This document shows positions 8,068 to 17,325 of a stretch of DNA of 64,000 nt, piece after piece. The DNA lies in contig CAYTGO010000007.1 of the NCBI GenBank assembly GCA_964437425.1, forward strand, positions 1 to 64,000, in the 5' to 3' direction. The notes under the pieces are model-generated. The model did not search any database, was not told the origin of the DNA, and worked only from the letters and a program-made list of their open reading frames with translations. This stretch comes from Scalindua sp964437425 (GTDB lineage Bacteria > Planctomycetota > Brocadiia > Brocadiales > Scalinduaceae). The stretch's first letter is position 1; every line of letters begins with the position of its first letter. The position numbers were made by a program, and so were the translations under genes.

Positions 8068-9054
8068 TTATTTAAACCTTATCCGAGGATCCACCAGTGT
8101 GTAGCTGATGTCTGTTAATATTAAACCGACAATGTAAAGAAGAGATCCCAGAAAAACCATCGATCTGACAATCGCAAAATCCTGCGCGTCAATCGCTTCA
8201 ATTGTGAAGTTTCCCAATCCCGGAATCCCGAAGAAAATCTCCAGAAGAAAAGAACCCATAAACAGAAACGGAATACTCATCACAATATTTGTCAGAAGCG
8301 GGATCATGGCATTTTTCAAACAGTGCTTGAAAAGGATCACACTCTCTGACACTCCCTTTGATCGGGCAGTCCTGATATAGTCCTTGTTTATCTCTTCCAG
8401 AAAGATGGTCCGGTAAAAGCGCACACTCGCCCCAATACCGGAAATTACCCCAACGAGAACCGGCAGGAAAACAAATTTCCATGAATAGATGCCTGATTCA
8501 TATCCGGATATCGGAAACAGTTTCAATAATTTCCCAAAGATAAACTGACCCCCGATAATATAAAAAAGCATTGAGACGGACATCATAAAGACACAGAGAA
8601 CTAAGGCCCACAAATCTACATATGTTGCCCGGTAAAAGGCAACGATCAAAGCTGTGCTGATACACACAATTAAACTCAAGAACAACATCGGAACAGTAAT
8701 CATCAGTGAAGGAACCATTCTGTGCCTGATCTCTTTTCCGATATCGAGATTGTTCCGGTCTGATTTGCCAAAATCAAATTTCAGAAGCCTTGCCGATTTC
8801 TGAACAAAAATTGTCTGTGTTATCTTCGAGAATCCCGGCTCTTCAGAGTTGAAGACACGGGGCAGATGGTAACTGTGATCTCTCTTCCACTTTTCAATAG
8901 CTTCAGGAGTTACGTTTTTGTCCCCGAGAATTTTCTTTGCCATCATATCCGGCGGATTGAGAACAAAAAACAGGAAGAACGTCAGCAGATTTACCAGGAG
9001 AATAACCGGCAAAAAATAGAGAACGCGCCTGATTGTAAAGTCAAAAATATTCAT
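8068..9054 (-). CDS. dppB: Peptide/nickel ABC transporter permease (OppB/DppB type)
   Basis: Partner permease, 328 residues, of normal length. The N-terminal helix and LTFFLFFVLNPPD region, the EAA loop (ARSKGVSESVILFKH) and the C-terminal LTDISYTLVDPRIRF motif are all those of DppB/OppB proteins. The helices form one half of the transmembrane pore. The ATG overlaps the stop of the substrate-binding protein gene (ATGA), which implies translational coupling. The substrate class cannot be read from the permease. Confidence 0.95.
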   Translation of the reverse strand: MNIFDFTIRRVLYFLPVILLVNLLTFFLFFVLNPPDMMAKKILGDKNVTPEAIEKWKRDHSYHLPRVFNSEEPGFSKITQTIFVQKSARLLKFDFGKSDRNNLDIGKEIRHRMVPSLMITVPMLFLSLIVCISTALIVAFYRATYVDLWALVLCVFMMSVSMLFYIIGGQFIFGKLLKLFPISGYESGIYSWKFVFLPVLVGVISGIGASVRFYRTIFLEEINKDYIRTARSKGVSESVILFKHCLKNAMIPLLTNIVMSIPFLFMGSFLLEIFFGIPGLGNFTIEAIDAQDFAIVRSMVFLGSLLYIVGLILTDISYTLVDPRIRFK

Positions 9055-11270
9055 GCCGTAGCCTTTCCGCGGCGGCGAATGGTATTAATAGCCGGCACCG
9101 TACCTAAACCTAATATAATTACAACTAAAACCACAGGCCAGAACCTGGGCTGGTTCCACTCTTCCCGCTTTTCCTCACGTAGAACGTGATCAACTCTTTT
9201 GAACTTCAAGGCGCCCCTGTACATCGCATTGGGTTTTGCATTTGAGTACCACTCATGAAACAGCCCGTAAGCAACAGGATTAAGACCCCCAACCCAAGGG
9301 CTGTCATTGTGTAGAATTTTCTTCATTTCCCTGATAATTTCTAGACGCTCCGGCCCACTAGGCATAGTTTCCATTTTCTTGAAAAGTTTATCAAACTCGG
9401 AGTTCTCATAGTTAGAAGTGTTCTCACCTTTATATTTCTCTCTGGAATTCGGACCGTAGAGAAGAAAAAGAAAGTTTTCAGGATCCGGATAATCTGCATT
9501 CCATCCCCACATAGTAAACTGAAAATTTCCCTGGTCTATTTTTTCACGAAAACGGTTGTAATCGGAAGTCTCATTCTTCATAACGACACCTAACTTTTTA
9601 AACTGCTTCTCAAACCAGATTATTCGTGGCCCAAGTGCCGGCGAATACCAGGAATTAACAAACGTGATCTCTAAAGGACGTCCATCCTTGTCCTTTCCAT
9701 TCGGGTACCCTGCTTCTGCCAGGAGCTTTCTGGCCTCTTCTATTTTTCTGCGCTTGGCACTTTGAGATTTTTCATCCCAATAATAGGCAACCGAGTTCAT
9801 ACCGGCCTTGCCCTTCTCATATCCAAAAATCCCTGGCGGCAATGGGCTTTGAGATGAAGTTCCACGTCCATTAGCAAAGATTTGAATATACTCCTCCATA
9901 TCAATTGCAATGGAGAAAGCCTGTCGCAGCTTCCTCTGCTCTTCAGTATACCCACCAACAATCGGATCACTCATATTGAACGCCACATACATGGTCGACG
10001 GACTGACACTTGTGAGAAGACTAATATTCCGGTCCTTTAAGAACTCCGATGCTTCAACATTTCCATGTGTAGAGATCTGTATCGCCTGTCCAAAGCTGTC
10101 CTTGGAGATACCGGAAGTATCGTAATAACCTTGAAGGAATTTGTTCCACAAGGGGATAGATTCCTTTTCCTTCTTGAAGATAATTTTATTCAAAAAAGGA
10201 AGCTTTTTACCTTCGTCCACGAGCAACTCTTTCTCTCTATCTCCCTCTTCTCCTGTTGATGGGTAGAACTCATCATGAAAATTTTCATTAGCTACAAAAA
10301 CATATTCAAGGTTGGGATCGTATTTCTCAATCCGATAAGGCCCTGTTCCCAGAGGATAACGATCAATAGTAATCCCCTTATCACGAAGAATTCCCTGCTC
10401 AAAAAAATCTATGGCCTCATGGGGCATAGGCGCAAAAAACGGCATTGCCAACCAGTAGAGAATCTGAGGATATGGTCTTTTCAGGACAATCTGATACGTA
10501 TAATCATCTATCAATTTAACTCCGGGAAAAGGCTGAGCATTCAGATCCAGATGAATAGGATTCACCCTTTCATCCTGCTCCCGGTTATAAGCGGCCCCCT
10601 GCTCCTCACTTCTTCGTTTCCTCTCGGCCTCCAGATCTTTAACTAATGCACCGGCGAACGTATCAAGCCCATCAATGTACTTCGCCATGATGGGTAGTAT
10701 CGGGCAGGGCAGTCTGGAATCTGCCAGTCGTTTGATCTGGTTGACGTAATCAATTGCCTTCAGCTCACGGGTAGCTACTTCAGAAAAATCAGTAATGTGA
10801 TCAACATCTTTTAATACCTCTTCAGGCCATTCTGTTTTCACAAAACAGGGATGGTTCTGATATTTAATCCCTTCTTTAATTTTTATTGTATAGACTACTT
10901 TTTTAATCTGCTCCATATCAACATCAGCAGATAATAATCTTCCCTCATCGTCATAATACTCTGCCACCGGGATATTTGTCGCAGTTAACGGTTCTAATTC
11001 ATAAGGCCGTTTCAGGAAGTGATACTGAAAAGGTGGCTCATAAACCAGTTCCAGGAATGCATACTCATCCGAAGAGTAAGAGATCGCCGGATCCAGATGC
11101 TTGGGAGGTTCAGTATAAACCGAATAAAATATCGGCTGCGCCCTTTCAGATTTCGGATATGGGTGATTCGGGGTGCAGGAAGTTTGTCCAAATGATAACA
11201 ATAACAGACCTAACATCAAGAAATGTTTCAATGTACTTTTTAAAACTGAACAATTTGTTCTTTTTCTCAT
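9051..11270 (-). CDS. dppA: Extracellular substrate-binding protein, family 5, membrane-tethered
   Basis: Periplasmic receptor of the importer (SBP_bac_5 type, as in DppA, OppA and NikA). At 739 residues it is much longer than the usual 500-600. A hydrophobic N-terminal signal ends at LSFGQTSC, a weak lipobox. The typical core is recognisable: YSSDEYAFLELVYEPP, YPLGTGPYRIEKYDP, LRQAFSIAIDMEEYI, and FTMWGWNADYPDPENF near the end. A second membrane helix (WPVVLVVIILGLGTV) followed by RRR lies at the extreme C-terminus, so the receptor may be anchored at both ends. The ligand is probably a peptide. The gene starts 6 nt after vapC ends. Confidence 0.92.
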   Translation of the reverse strand: MRKRTNCSVLKSTLKHFLMLGLLLLSFGQTSCTPNHPYPKSERAQPIFYSVYTEPPKHLDPAISYSSDEYAFLELVYEPPFQYHFLKRPYELEPLTATNIPVAEYYDDEGRLLSADVDMEQIKKVVYTIKIKEGIKYQNHPCFVKTEWPEEVLKDVDHITDFSEVATRELKAIDYVNQIKRLADSRLPCPILPIMAKYIDGLDTFAGALVKDLEAERKRRSEEQGAAYNREQDERVNPIHLDLNAQPFPGVKLIDDYTYQIVLKRPYPQILYWLAMPFFAPMPHEAIDFFEQGILRDKGITIDRYPLGTGPYRIEKYDPNLEYVFVANENFHDEFYPSTGEEGDREKELLVDEGKKLPFLNKIIFKKEKESIPLWNKFLQGYYDTSGISKDSFGQAIQISTHGNVEASEFLKDRNISLLTSVSPSTMYVAFNMSDPIVGGYTEEQRKLRQAFSIAIDMEEYIQIFANGRGTSSQSPLPPGIFGYEKGKAGMNSVAYYWDEKSQSAKRRKIEEARKLLAEAGYPNGKDKDGRPLEITFVNSWYSPALGPRIIWFEKQFKKLGVVMKNETSDYNRFREKIDQGNFQFTMWGWNADYPDPENFLFLLYGPNSREKYKGENTSNYENSEFDKLFKKMETMPSGPERLEIIREMKKILHNDSPWVGGLNPVAYGLFHEWYSNAKPNAMYRGALKFKRVDHVLREEKREEWNQPRFWPVVLVVIILGLGTVPAINTIRRRGKATA

Positions 11271-11276
11271 AACTCT

Positions 11277-11642
11277 TTATGTCTTAGTAATACCCAATCC
11301 AAGTTTTATAGATACTTCAGTAAGTTTTTTGTCAAGCGTCCAGATAGGAGTTTGTGCCAATACAGCCGAAGCGAGCAGATGGATGTCAATATATCCTAAT
11401 TCTTTTCCCATCAATTTATTATTCTCAATAAAAGGTAAAACCTCTTCATGTTCTGCCTGGATCACCATGGGTAGGGTTTGAAGAAGTGAAAGTATCTCAG
11501 ATCTGTTCCGGAGGAGTCCACAAGCCAGCTCTCCAATAATGAATGGATGACAGACAACATCACCATCATTCAATGAGTTCGTAAGCCCGACATTACCTTC
11601 CCGGAGGTGGGATACCCACACTGATGTGTCAACTAGAAGCAT
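11277..11642 (-). CDS. vapC: VapC-family PIN-domain toxin
   Basis: Mg2+-dependent RNase toxin of a type II toxin-antitoxin pair; VapC enzymes cut tRNA or rRNA when freed from the antitoxin. The acidic PIN residues are visible: LLVDTSVWV (Asp5), FIIGELACG (Glu), YIDIHLLASA (Asp) and WTLDKKL (Asp). The length of 121 residues is normal. It starts 1 nt after the antitoxin stop. The transporter gene follows only 6 nt downstream in the same direction, so no separate promoter fits between them. Confidence 0.92.
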   Translation of the reverse strand: MLLVDTSVWVSHLREGNVGLTNSLNDGDVVCHPFIIGELACGLLRNRSEILSLLQTLPMVIQAEHEEVLPFIENNKLMGKELGYIDIHLLASAVLAQTPIWTLDKKLTEVSIKLGLGITKT

Positions 11643-11643
11643 T

Positions 11644-11841
11644 TTATACGTTTCCTGCTTTTCTTCTGGGCACCATCGTCAACTTCTTCTCAGTGCCCCC
11701 CAATTTAGCAAGTCTCTTGCTACTCTCCATTGCGATCAGGGTTTCTAGTCCTAATTTTACAAGAGCGGTCTTCTCCTTAACACCAGTCAATTTCGATGCC
11801 TTACTAATTAATTTATCCTCAATATTTAACGTTGTTCTCAT
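11644..11841 (-). CDS. vapB: VapB-family antitoxin
   Basis: Antitoxin of 65 residues. The N-terminal MRTTLNIEDKLISKASKLTG followed by KEKTALVKLGLETLI is the ribbon-helix-helix DNA-binding fold of the VapB family that pairs with PIN toxins. The basic C-terminus (KKLTMVPRRKAG) would wrap the toxin. AAGGTGG lies just upstream of the ATG. It probably represses its own operon through the AT palindromes in the promoter. Confidence 0.9.
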   Translation of the reverse strand: MRTTLNIEDKLISKASKLTGVKEKTALVKLGLETLIAMESSKRLAKLGGTEKKLTMVPRRKAGNV

Positions 11842-11868
11842 AATCTACCACCTTGCCATATGTTTTAT

Positions 11869-11907
11869 TATATGTATATATATGTACTAATTATACATAT
11901 ATGTCAA
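11869..11907 (-). promoter_or_regulatory. vapBC promoter with AT palindromes
   Basis: On the minus strand a perfect TTGACA (11902-11907) is followed by TA-rich DNA that offers several -10 candidates. The 10-bp palindrome ACATATATGT (11895-11904) and a second TA palindrome near 11874-11885 overlap it. RHH antitoxins usually bind short palindromes like these. The exact -10 cannot be fixed by eye. Confidence 0.5.
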
Positions 11908-12094
11908 GTATATTTTCCTCAATATAACCTGTATCATTTTCTCCGTAACGCCGCAAAGGAAATCAAACAATTAAAGATACTGTCATTGTAGTACATCTCT
12001 ATAATGAAAAAGGTTTGCAATTCAGATCACAAATTGTTACTTGTTGCAGTTAATGGCTTACTTAATCTTCTGATTTTTTTAAGGGGACGAAAAG

Positions 12095-12256
12095 ATGACA
12101 AGATATGTTTGTAGTATATGCAGTTATGTTTACGATCCTGAGCTAGGAGATCCGGATGCAGGAATTGAGCCCGGAACAAAATTTGAGGATTTGCCTGATG
12201 ATTGGGTATGTCCGGAATGCGGTGCAATAAAAGAGCAATTTGAGAAAGAAGAATAA
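12095..12256 (+). CDS. rub: Rubredoxin
   Basis: Small electron carrier with one iron held by four cysteines, 53 residues, complete. The two knuckles CSICSYVY (Cys6, Cys9) and CPECGA (Cys39, Cys42) and the conserved DPDAGIEPGTKFEDLPDDWVC core are unmistakable. The start ATG at 12095 has AAGGGGA upstream. Rubredoxins in anaerobes pass electrons to oxygen- or peroxide-detoxifying enzymes; no obvious partner is adjacent. A TATAAT at 12000-12005 may be its -10 box, but no convincing -35 is seen. Confidence 0.97.
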   Translation: MTRYVCSICSYVYDPELGDPDAGIEPGTKFEDLPDDWVCPECGAIKEQFEKEE

Positions 12257-12320
12257 GCATAACGTTTAATCATTAGAGACTTTTTTTGTCAATTGATTTA
12301 GGGTTTTCTGAATTTCGAAG

Positions 12321-12329
12321 TGGTATAAT
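12321..12329 (+). promoter_or_regulatory. Extended -10 promoter element
   Basis: TGGTATAAT is a consensus extended -10 (TGnTATAAT), about 60 nt before the next ATG. The -35 region is poor, as is usual for extended -10 promoters. Confidence 0.5.
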
Positions 12330-12391
12330 ACAGTTGTTAACGAAGAGTTTGACAAGAGTGTAATTCTAGCCTTTTTATGAGGAGTGGAAAG

Positions 12392-12595
12392 ATGAATGAT
12401 ACAGACATGGAAAAACTTGAATTTCTTGTAGACGAGTATTATATACCTGAAGTGGTTGCAAGTCTGGGCGCTGTCTGTCGTTTAAAGGCTGACGATATAA
12501 GAGGGACAGACAAGGAAGTTGCTAAAAAGTTTGAAACGTATTCAGATATCCTGAACGATGCACGCGCTAAAATAGATGCGGCTTCACAGGGATGA
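12392..12595 (+). CDS. Small acidic protein of unknown function (67 aa)
   Basis: Unrecognised. It is acidic and probably all-helical (MNDTDMEKLEFLVDEYYIPEVV...). The open frame extends 5 codons upstream, but GAGGAG at 12379-12384 is placed correctly for the ATG at 12392, which is therefore chosen. It has its own promoter element and a following stem-loop, so it looks like a single-gene unit between rubredoxin and the convergent PqiA-like gene. Confidence 0.6.
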   Translation: MNDTDMEKLEFLVDEYYIPEVVASLGAVCRLKADDIRGTDKEVAKKFETYSDILNDARAKIDAASQG

Positions 12596-12609
12596 CTCCG
12601 GGTACAGAA

Positions 12610-12643
12610 TGCCAGATATCGAGTTGTCATTCGTTATCTGGCA
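12610..12643. terminator. Stem-loop between convergent genes
   Basis: TGCCAGATA (12610-12618) and TATCTGGCA (12635-12643) form a perfect 9-bp stem with a 16-nt loop. No uridine tract follows on either strand, so it may protect mRNA ends or act as a weak terminator for both converging genes. Confidence 0.4.
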
Positions 12644-12675
12644 ATTGTCGTTCGACATTCAATAATTAATTCTTA

Positions 12676-13350
12676 TTACTCCGAACTATTAGAGGTTTTA
12701 TTCTTTCTTGTAATTACCTGCATGGATAGAATTGAGAATGTGCAGTATCCAAGGAAGAAGTAGAAACCAGATTGAAACCTGGCATCCATATCCAATAATC
12801 CTCCCATATTGGAGGCGTTGGCTGCCATGAATGCAACGATGATGGCTATTACGAGTACGTCAGCCATTGACCACTTGCTTATCACACTGCTTATCAGTAA
12901 TGCTTTCCTGTTATTCTTCGAGTCACGAAAACAGGCAGCTACCAACATCAGCATGATCTTTGTAATTGGAATTACTATACTGAAAAGCATCACCAGAAAA
13001 CCTACAAAACCGTTACCGGAGCGGAAAAGTTCTTTGACTGTCCCCGCTATACTTCTTGTCTTGCTGTAGGCCTCAATCTCTCCTTCTAGCTTATCAAGCC
13101 CTAACATGCCGGTCATTATACCTATCGTCCGTTCGGCCTTGCCTCTTTCGACTTCTTCTGATTTCGCGTTACTTCTCTTCATCGACTTTTCAACTATGGA
13201 ATCGACAATAATGTCTACCCCTGTTTCAGTCATCTCTTTTTTATCAATCGTCCCGGTCAGAGTAAGCATGGGCAGAGTAACTCCGGGAATCAGCAGCGCA
13301 AGGGAGATTATGGTAATAATTAAAACTGTAGTAAGCTTTAGAGTTTTCAT
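12676..13350 (-). CDS. PqiA-like multi-pass membrane protein
   Basis: Integral membrane protein related to paraquat-inducible protein A. The PqiA-like core is visible: an N-terminal helix ending in ALLIPGVTLPMLTL, a large polar loop (about residues 35-110), then helices with FSIVIPITKIMLML and the characteristic SKWSMADVLVIAIIVAFMA. PqiA proteins act in envelope lipid trafficking, usually with an MCE-domain partner; none is adjacent here. The frame can start upstream (TTG/ATG at 13383/13380), but AGGAAAGG before the ATG at 13350 and the direct run into the first helix favour this start. Confidence 0.75.
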   Translation of the reverse strand: MKTLKLTTVLIITIISLALLIPGVTLPMLTLTGTIDKKEMTETGVDIIVDSIVEKSMKRSNAKSEEVERGKAERTIGIMTGMLGLDKLEGEIEAYSKTRSIAGTVKELFRSGNGFVGFLVMLFSIVIPITKIMLMLVAACFRDSKNNRKALLISSVISKWSMADVLVIAIIVAFMAANASNMGGLLDMDARFQSGFYFFLGYCTFSILSMQVITRKNKTSNSSE

Positions 13351-13523
13351 ACTAAAAAGTGCCTTTCCTATAGCCAGCATCAAACCTAAGCAGGTTGTTC
13401 GTCATTTCGACGTTGTATAAAATATTTTCTGTAATCACAAAACATATAACCCAAAAGGGTAATAGCGTCAAGAATTATAATTAGAAGGTGAGGAGAATTG
13501 TGATGTATCGGAAACACGCCATC

Positions 13524-13862
13524 TTACCATTCGACTTTTGGGGCATCACCCCAGAGCAGTTCCAAATCGTAGTAGCTTCGTATCTCTTTCTCAAAGATGT
13601 GTACTATGAAATCGCCGTAGTCGATAAGGACCCATTTCGCCTCACGGTATCCTTCCATTCCAAGTTTACTTATTGAAAGCCTCTTCATCTCTTTATCCAT
13701 GTCATCGGCGATTGCGTGGAGCTGACGCTCGTTAATTGCTGAACAGATTACAAAATAGTCGGTTATAGCCGAAATTTTGTCGACATCAAGTATAACTATA
13801 TCCTGTGCTTTTTTTTCATCAGCAATTTTTGCACATGTAATTGCGATCTCTTTTGAATCCAA
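13524..13862 (-). CDS. rsfS: Ribosomal silencing factor RsfS
   Basis: Binds L14 of the large subunit and blocks subunit joining when nutrients are low. The 112 residues carry the family core: KKAQDIVILDVDKISAITDYFVIC, then SAINERQLHAIAD and WVLIDYGDFIVHIFEKEIRSYYDLELLWGD, split here for length. The start appears to be TTG (13862) with AGGAA upstream. The gene stands alone downstream of the pyrophosphatase terminator; rplN, encoding its ribosomal target L14, lies at the other end of the window. Confidence 0.95.
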   Translation of the reverse strand: MDSKEIAITCAKIADEKKAQDIVILDVDKISAITDYFVICSAINERQLHAIADDMDKEMKRLSISKLGMEGYREAKWVLIDYGDFIVHIFEKEIRSYYDLELLWGDAPKVEW

Positions 13863-13892
13863 CGTATTGAAAGTTCCTATAGAAAAAAATTA

Positions 13893-13941
13893 TAATAAAA
13901 AAAATCACCGCTCCCCGGACAAAATACGCCGAGGAGCGGTG
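13893..13941 (-). terminator. Intrinsic terminator of the exporter-pyrophosphatase operon
   Basis: On the minus strand CACCGCTCC (13933-13941) pairs with GGAGCGGTG (13906-13914), followed by a T run (complement 13897-13904). It lies 16 nt after the hppA stop: a textbook rho-independent terminator. Confidence 0.85.
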
Positions 13942-13957
13942 AATAAAAGCCAAACAT

Positions 13958-16485
13958 CTATTTAATCATAATATGTAAAAGCTCTCCTATCTTTGGAGAG
14001 TACTTTACGATAAGACCAGCAAACACAACTGAAACAATTGACATCAGCTTGATAAGGATGTTCAGTGCCGGACCGGATGTATCCTTGAATGGATCTCCTA
14101 CAGTATCACCAACAACGGCCGCTTTATGCGCGTCAGAACCCTTACCGCCATGCTGTCCTGTTTCAATATACTTTTTCGCATTGTCCCAGGCACCGCCGGC
14201 ATTTGCCATAAAGATAGCCAAGAGGAATCCAGTTGACAATCCACCTGCCAGCAGACCCATACTTCCGGGAACACCTAAAATCAGTCCTACAACTATAGGA
14301 ATAAATATTGCCAGTAAGGACGGAAGCATCATTTCCTTCTGAGCACCCTTTGTACTAATGGCAACACACGACGCATAGTCAGGCTGACCGGTACCATCCA
14401 ATATGCCAGTTATTTCCCTGAACTGTCGCCTTACTTCAGCTACCATCTGTGCCGCAGCTCTTCCGACTGCCTTCATAGTCAAAGCGCAGAAGACAAATGC
14501 GACCATGGATCCAATGAAAAACCCTACAAGGACCTTAGGGTTCATCAGCGTAACTTTGTAATAACTCATCAAGTCAGATATCTGCAGTGCTGTAGTATCT
14601 ACCATACGGCCGGCTATTTCCACAGCATGGATACCTGTTCTTTCCATACCGATCTTAATTTCTTCAACAAATACAGCCAGCAATGCCATCGCGGTTAAAG
14701 CCGCAGAGCCGATTGCAAAACCTTTACCTGTAGCTGCTGTTGTATTTCCAAGCGAGTCAAGGGCATCTGTTCTTTCCCTGACTATTGGTTCCTGCTCACT
14801 CATCTCAGCATTACCACCGGCGTTATCAGCGATCGGGCCGTAAGCATCGGTGGCAAGTGTTATTCCGAGTGTTGACAACATACCTACTGCGGCAACAGCA
14901 ATACCATAGAGCCCCATAGAGGTACTTGAAAATCCACCGGCAAACATAAAGCTCAACATAATAGCAACGGCAATGGTAGTTACAGGAATTATGGTGGACA
15001 TCATACCTGTAGCAAGACCATCTATAATCAGTGTGGCAGAACCTGTTTCTGCCTGGTCGGCAATGCCTTTTGTCGGGCCATGATCGGCTGAGGTAAAGTA
15101 TTCTGTTCCTTTACCTATAANNNNNNNNNNNNNNNNNNNNNNNNNNNNNNNNNNNNNNNNNNNNNNNNNNNNNNNNNNNNNNNNNNNNNNNNNNNNNNNN
15201 NNNNNNNNNNNNNNNNNNNNCCTTTTGTCGGGCCATGATCGGCTGAGGTAAAGTATTCTGTTCCTTTACCTATAATAATACCGGCAATCAAACCTGTAAC
15301 AATTGAACCCCAAATCCCAAAATGTCCGGGAAGAAGATACTTAATGATTACCGCAGAAGCTATCACAATCAAAATCGAGCTCAGGTTTACTCCCTTTGAC
15401 AGAGACTTGAGAAGGTCCTTCTGAGATGCGCCCTCTTTTGTTTTGATAACTTTGATACCAATAATAGAGAGAACAGTTCCAATACCAGCAATACACATAG
15501 GTAATACAAGTCCCGCAACTCCAAGTCCACAGGCAACACCCAATGCCGCACTTGCAAGTATTGAAGAGTAGTAAGATTCATACAGATCGGCTCCCATCCC
15601 GGCCACATCACCAACGTTGTCACCAACATTGTCTGCTATAGTTGCAGGGTTTCTAGGATCATCTTCAGGAATACCGGCTTCTACCTTTCCTACCAGGTCA
15701 GCGCCAACATCGGCAGCCTTTGTAAATATGCCTCCTCCAACCCTTGCGAAGAGTGCCTGAAAGCTTGCTCCCATACCAAAACATGGAAGTATTACAGCCA
15801 TTTCAGTAAGGGAAACATCTGTATATTTTCGTAGAAAAAAGAACCAGACAGATACATCTAAAAGAGCCAGTCCAACAACGATCAAACCCATCACCGCACC
15901 ACTTCTGAAAGCTATCTTCAATCCCTGGTCCAGCGATTTCTTTGCCCCTTCAGTTGTCCTCGCACTCGCGTTCGTCGCCATCTTCATTCCCAAGTAACCG
16001 GCAAGCCCGGACAGAAATCCACTTGTAAGAAAGGCAAACGGCACAAAACCGGATTGTATCTTTAACCCGAATGATAGTATCGCAAGGGCGATAAACACAA
16101 ATATGAAAAAGATAGCGACAACTTTGTATTGCTGTTTTAAATACGCGTAAGCGCCCTCCCGAACGTGCCCCGCGATCTCTACCATCTTCTTATCACCTTC
16201 GGGGAAGCCCATCACTTCTTTGTAGAATTTACGACAATAGAACAACGCGAAAACCGCACCAAGTGGTGCAAGCCACCAGAGTCTTGGTATTGATTTGTCG
16301 TGATAGGATGCTGCTCTCTCGGCTTTTTTAGCTGCTACTGAATCAGCACTGGTTTTTTCAAGCTGAGCCTTACCCGCATGAGCACTCGATGTTGCAAATA
16401 TTGCTCCCTGCGACAGAAACATTGTAAAAATTAATAATAAGATTACCTTACTCAGTAACCTATGCCGGAAAAATTCTTTTACCAT
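13958..16485 (-). CDS. hppA: Membrane-bound ion-translocating pyrophosphatase, K+-dependent type (interrupted by an assembly gap)
   Basis: Pumps H+ (or Na+) across a membrane using pyrophosphate hydrolysis. The frame is split by 100 Ns at 15121-15220, but the 55 nt before and after the Ns are identical. Removing one copy and the Ns leaves 2373 nt, an exact 790-residue protein. Catalytic motifs: DVGADLVGKVEAGIPEDDPR and TIADNVGDNVGD, and the second acidic set near TDAYGPIADNAGG and GDTVGDPFKDTSGPA. GNTTAATGKG has Ala where K+-independent enzymes have Lys, so it belongs to the K+-dependent class. A signal-like N-terminus (SKVILLLIFTMFLSQGAIFA) precedes the core. AAAGGTG lies before the ATG. It is the last gene of the ABC exporter operon. 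Confidence 0.93.
15121..15220. other. Assembly gap (100 Ns) with duplicated flanks
   Basis: A run of exactly 100 Ns. The 55 nt at 15066-15120 are repeated exactly at 15221-15275. Two contig ends therefore overlap by 55 nt and the gap has no real length. Confidence 0.9.
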
Positions 16486-16490
16486 TTAAT

Positions 16491-17315
16491 TCACCTTTCT
16501 GAACTTTCTTGTTCAAGTTCTAACATCTTCTCGTTAATCTTCTCTAAAAAACTCCCGGCTATTCCACCGGGATCGTCCGGATGCCTCTCCAGATAGACAT
16601 TCCATTCTTTAATTGACTCAGTTGCATACTCATAGGCCTCTTTCTGTTTACCATCTTTTTCAGCCTGTAGAGATGCGTGCCACAGAATGTGACAAACAGT
16701 TCGCTCAATTACAATTCTTTTACGAAGCAACGAATTGTAATTTAAAGACTTTTTTACCCAGTAAAGCGATTGCCGGTAACTATTCTTGCCTGTCTCCTCT
16801 TTAAGATGTTCTCTGTAGTAATCGGCATATCTAAAACTTTTTGAATCGAATTTGTGAAAGTATATATAACCAATCTCAAAGAGTAAATCACCATTTGTCG
16901 GATTTCTTAGAGCACCTTTTTCCGCAAAGTCCAATCCGGCCTTTATCCATCTCCATTTATTCTCCGGAGATTCCCATTCAAAAGCTATGTTATAGCACAT
17001 ATTCCATGCCTGGAATATCCATACAGCCGGGAAATGCGGCTGTAATTTTGCTATCATATTATTTATGGCTAACAACTCATAGAACTTTTTCTCTTCATGC
17101 CTGGCGATACCACGAATCCACAGCAAATCAACCAGAACACCCCTGAAACTACCAAGAAGTACATTTGGTATAACCTCTAAAGGGTCGAGGTTCGTATAGT
17201 TTGAATCAGGCCCTCTCCTTAAATAATCAATTCTGTATTGTAAAAAGAACAGTCCTGAAAGTATAAATATTATTAATGGTATTAGAGCTAATTTTGGCAA
17301 TGAGTACTTTTTCAT
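16491..17315 (-). CDS. Membrane-anchored helical-repeat protein, function unknown
   Basis: Not assigned. The 274 residues start with one membrane helix (about 8-26), then a soluble all-helical region with TPR-like character: RWIKAGLDFAEKGALRNPTNGDLLFEIGYIYFH and KEAYEYATESIKEWNVYLERHPDDP give the usual alternation of small and aromatic residues (two blocks, quoted in part). It sits 10 nt after the ABC-2 permease and 5 nt before hppA, so it is translated from the same mRNA. It probably serves as an assembly or docking partner of the exporter. Confidence 0.7.
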   Translation of the reverse strand: MKKYSLPKLALIPLIIFILSGLFFLQYRIDYLRRGPDSNYTNLDPLEVIPNVLLGSFRGVLVDLLWIRGIARHEEKKFYELLAINNMIAKLQPHFPAVWIFQAWNMCYNIAFEWESPENKWRWIKAGLDFAEKGALRNPTNGDLLFEIGYIYFHKFDSKSFRYADYYREHLKEETGKNSYRQSLYWVKKSLNYNSLLRKRIVIERTVCHILWHASLQAEKDGKQKEAYEYATESIKEWNVYLERHPDDPGGIAGSFLEKINEKMLELEQESSER

Positions 17316-17325
17316 ACCAAATTCT

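Noticed and set aside
12027..12260. 77-codon minus-strand frame
   Set aside because: It is the antisense of rubredoxin, whose four cysteines are unmistakable on the plus strand.
13488..13676. 62-codon plus-strand frame
   Set aside because: Antisense to rsfS; the RsfS protein is clearly conserved.
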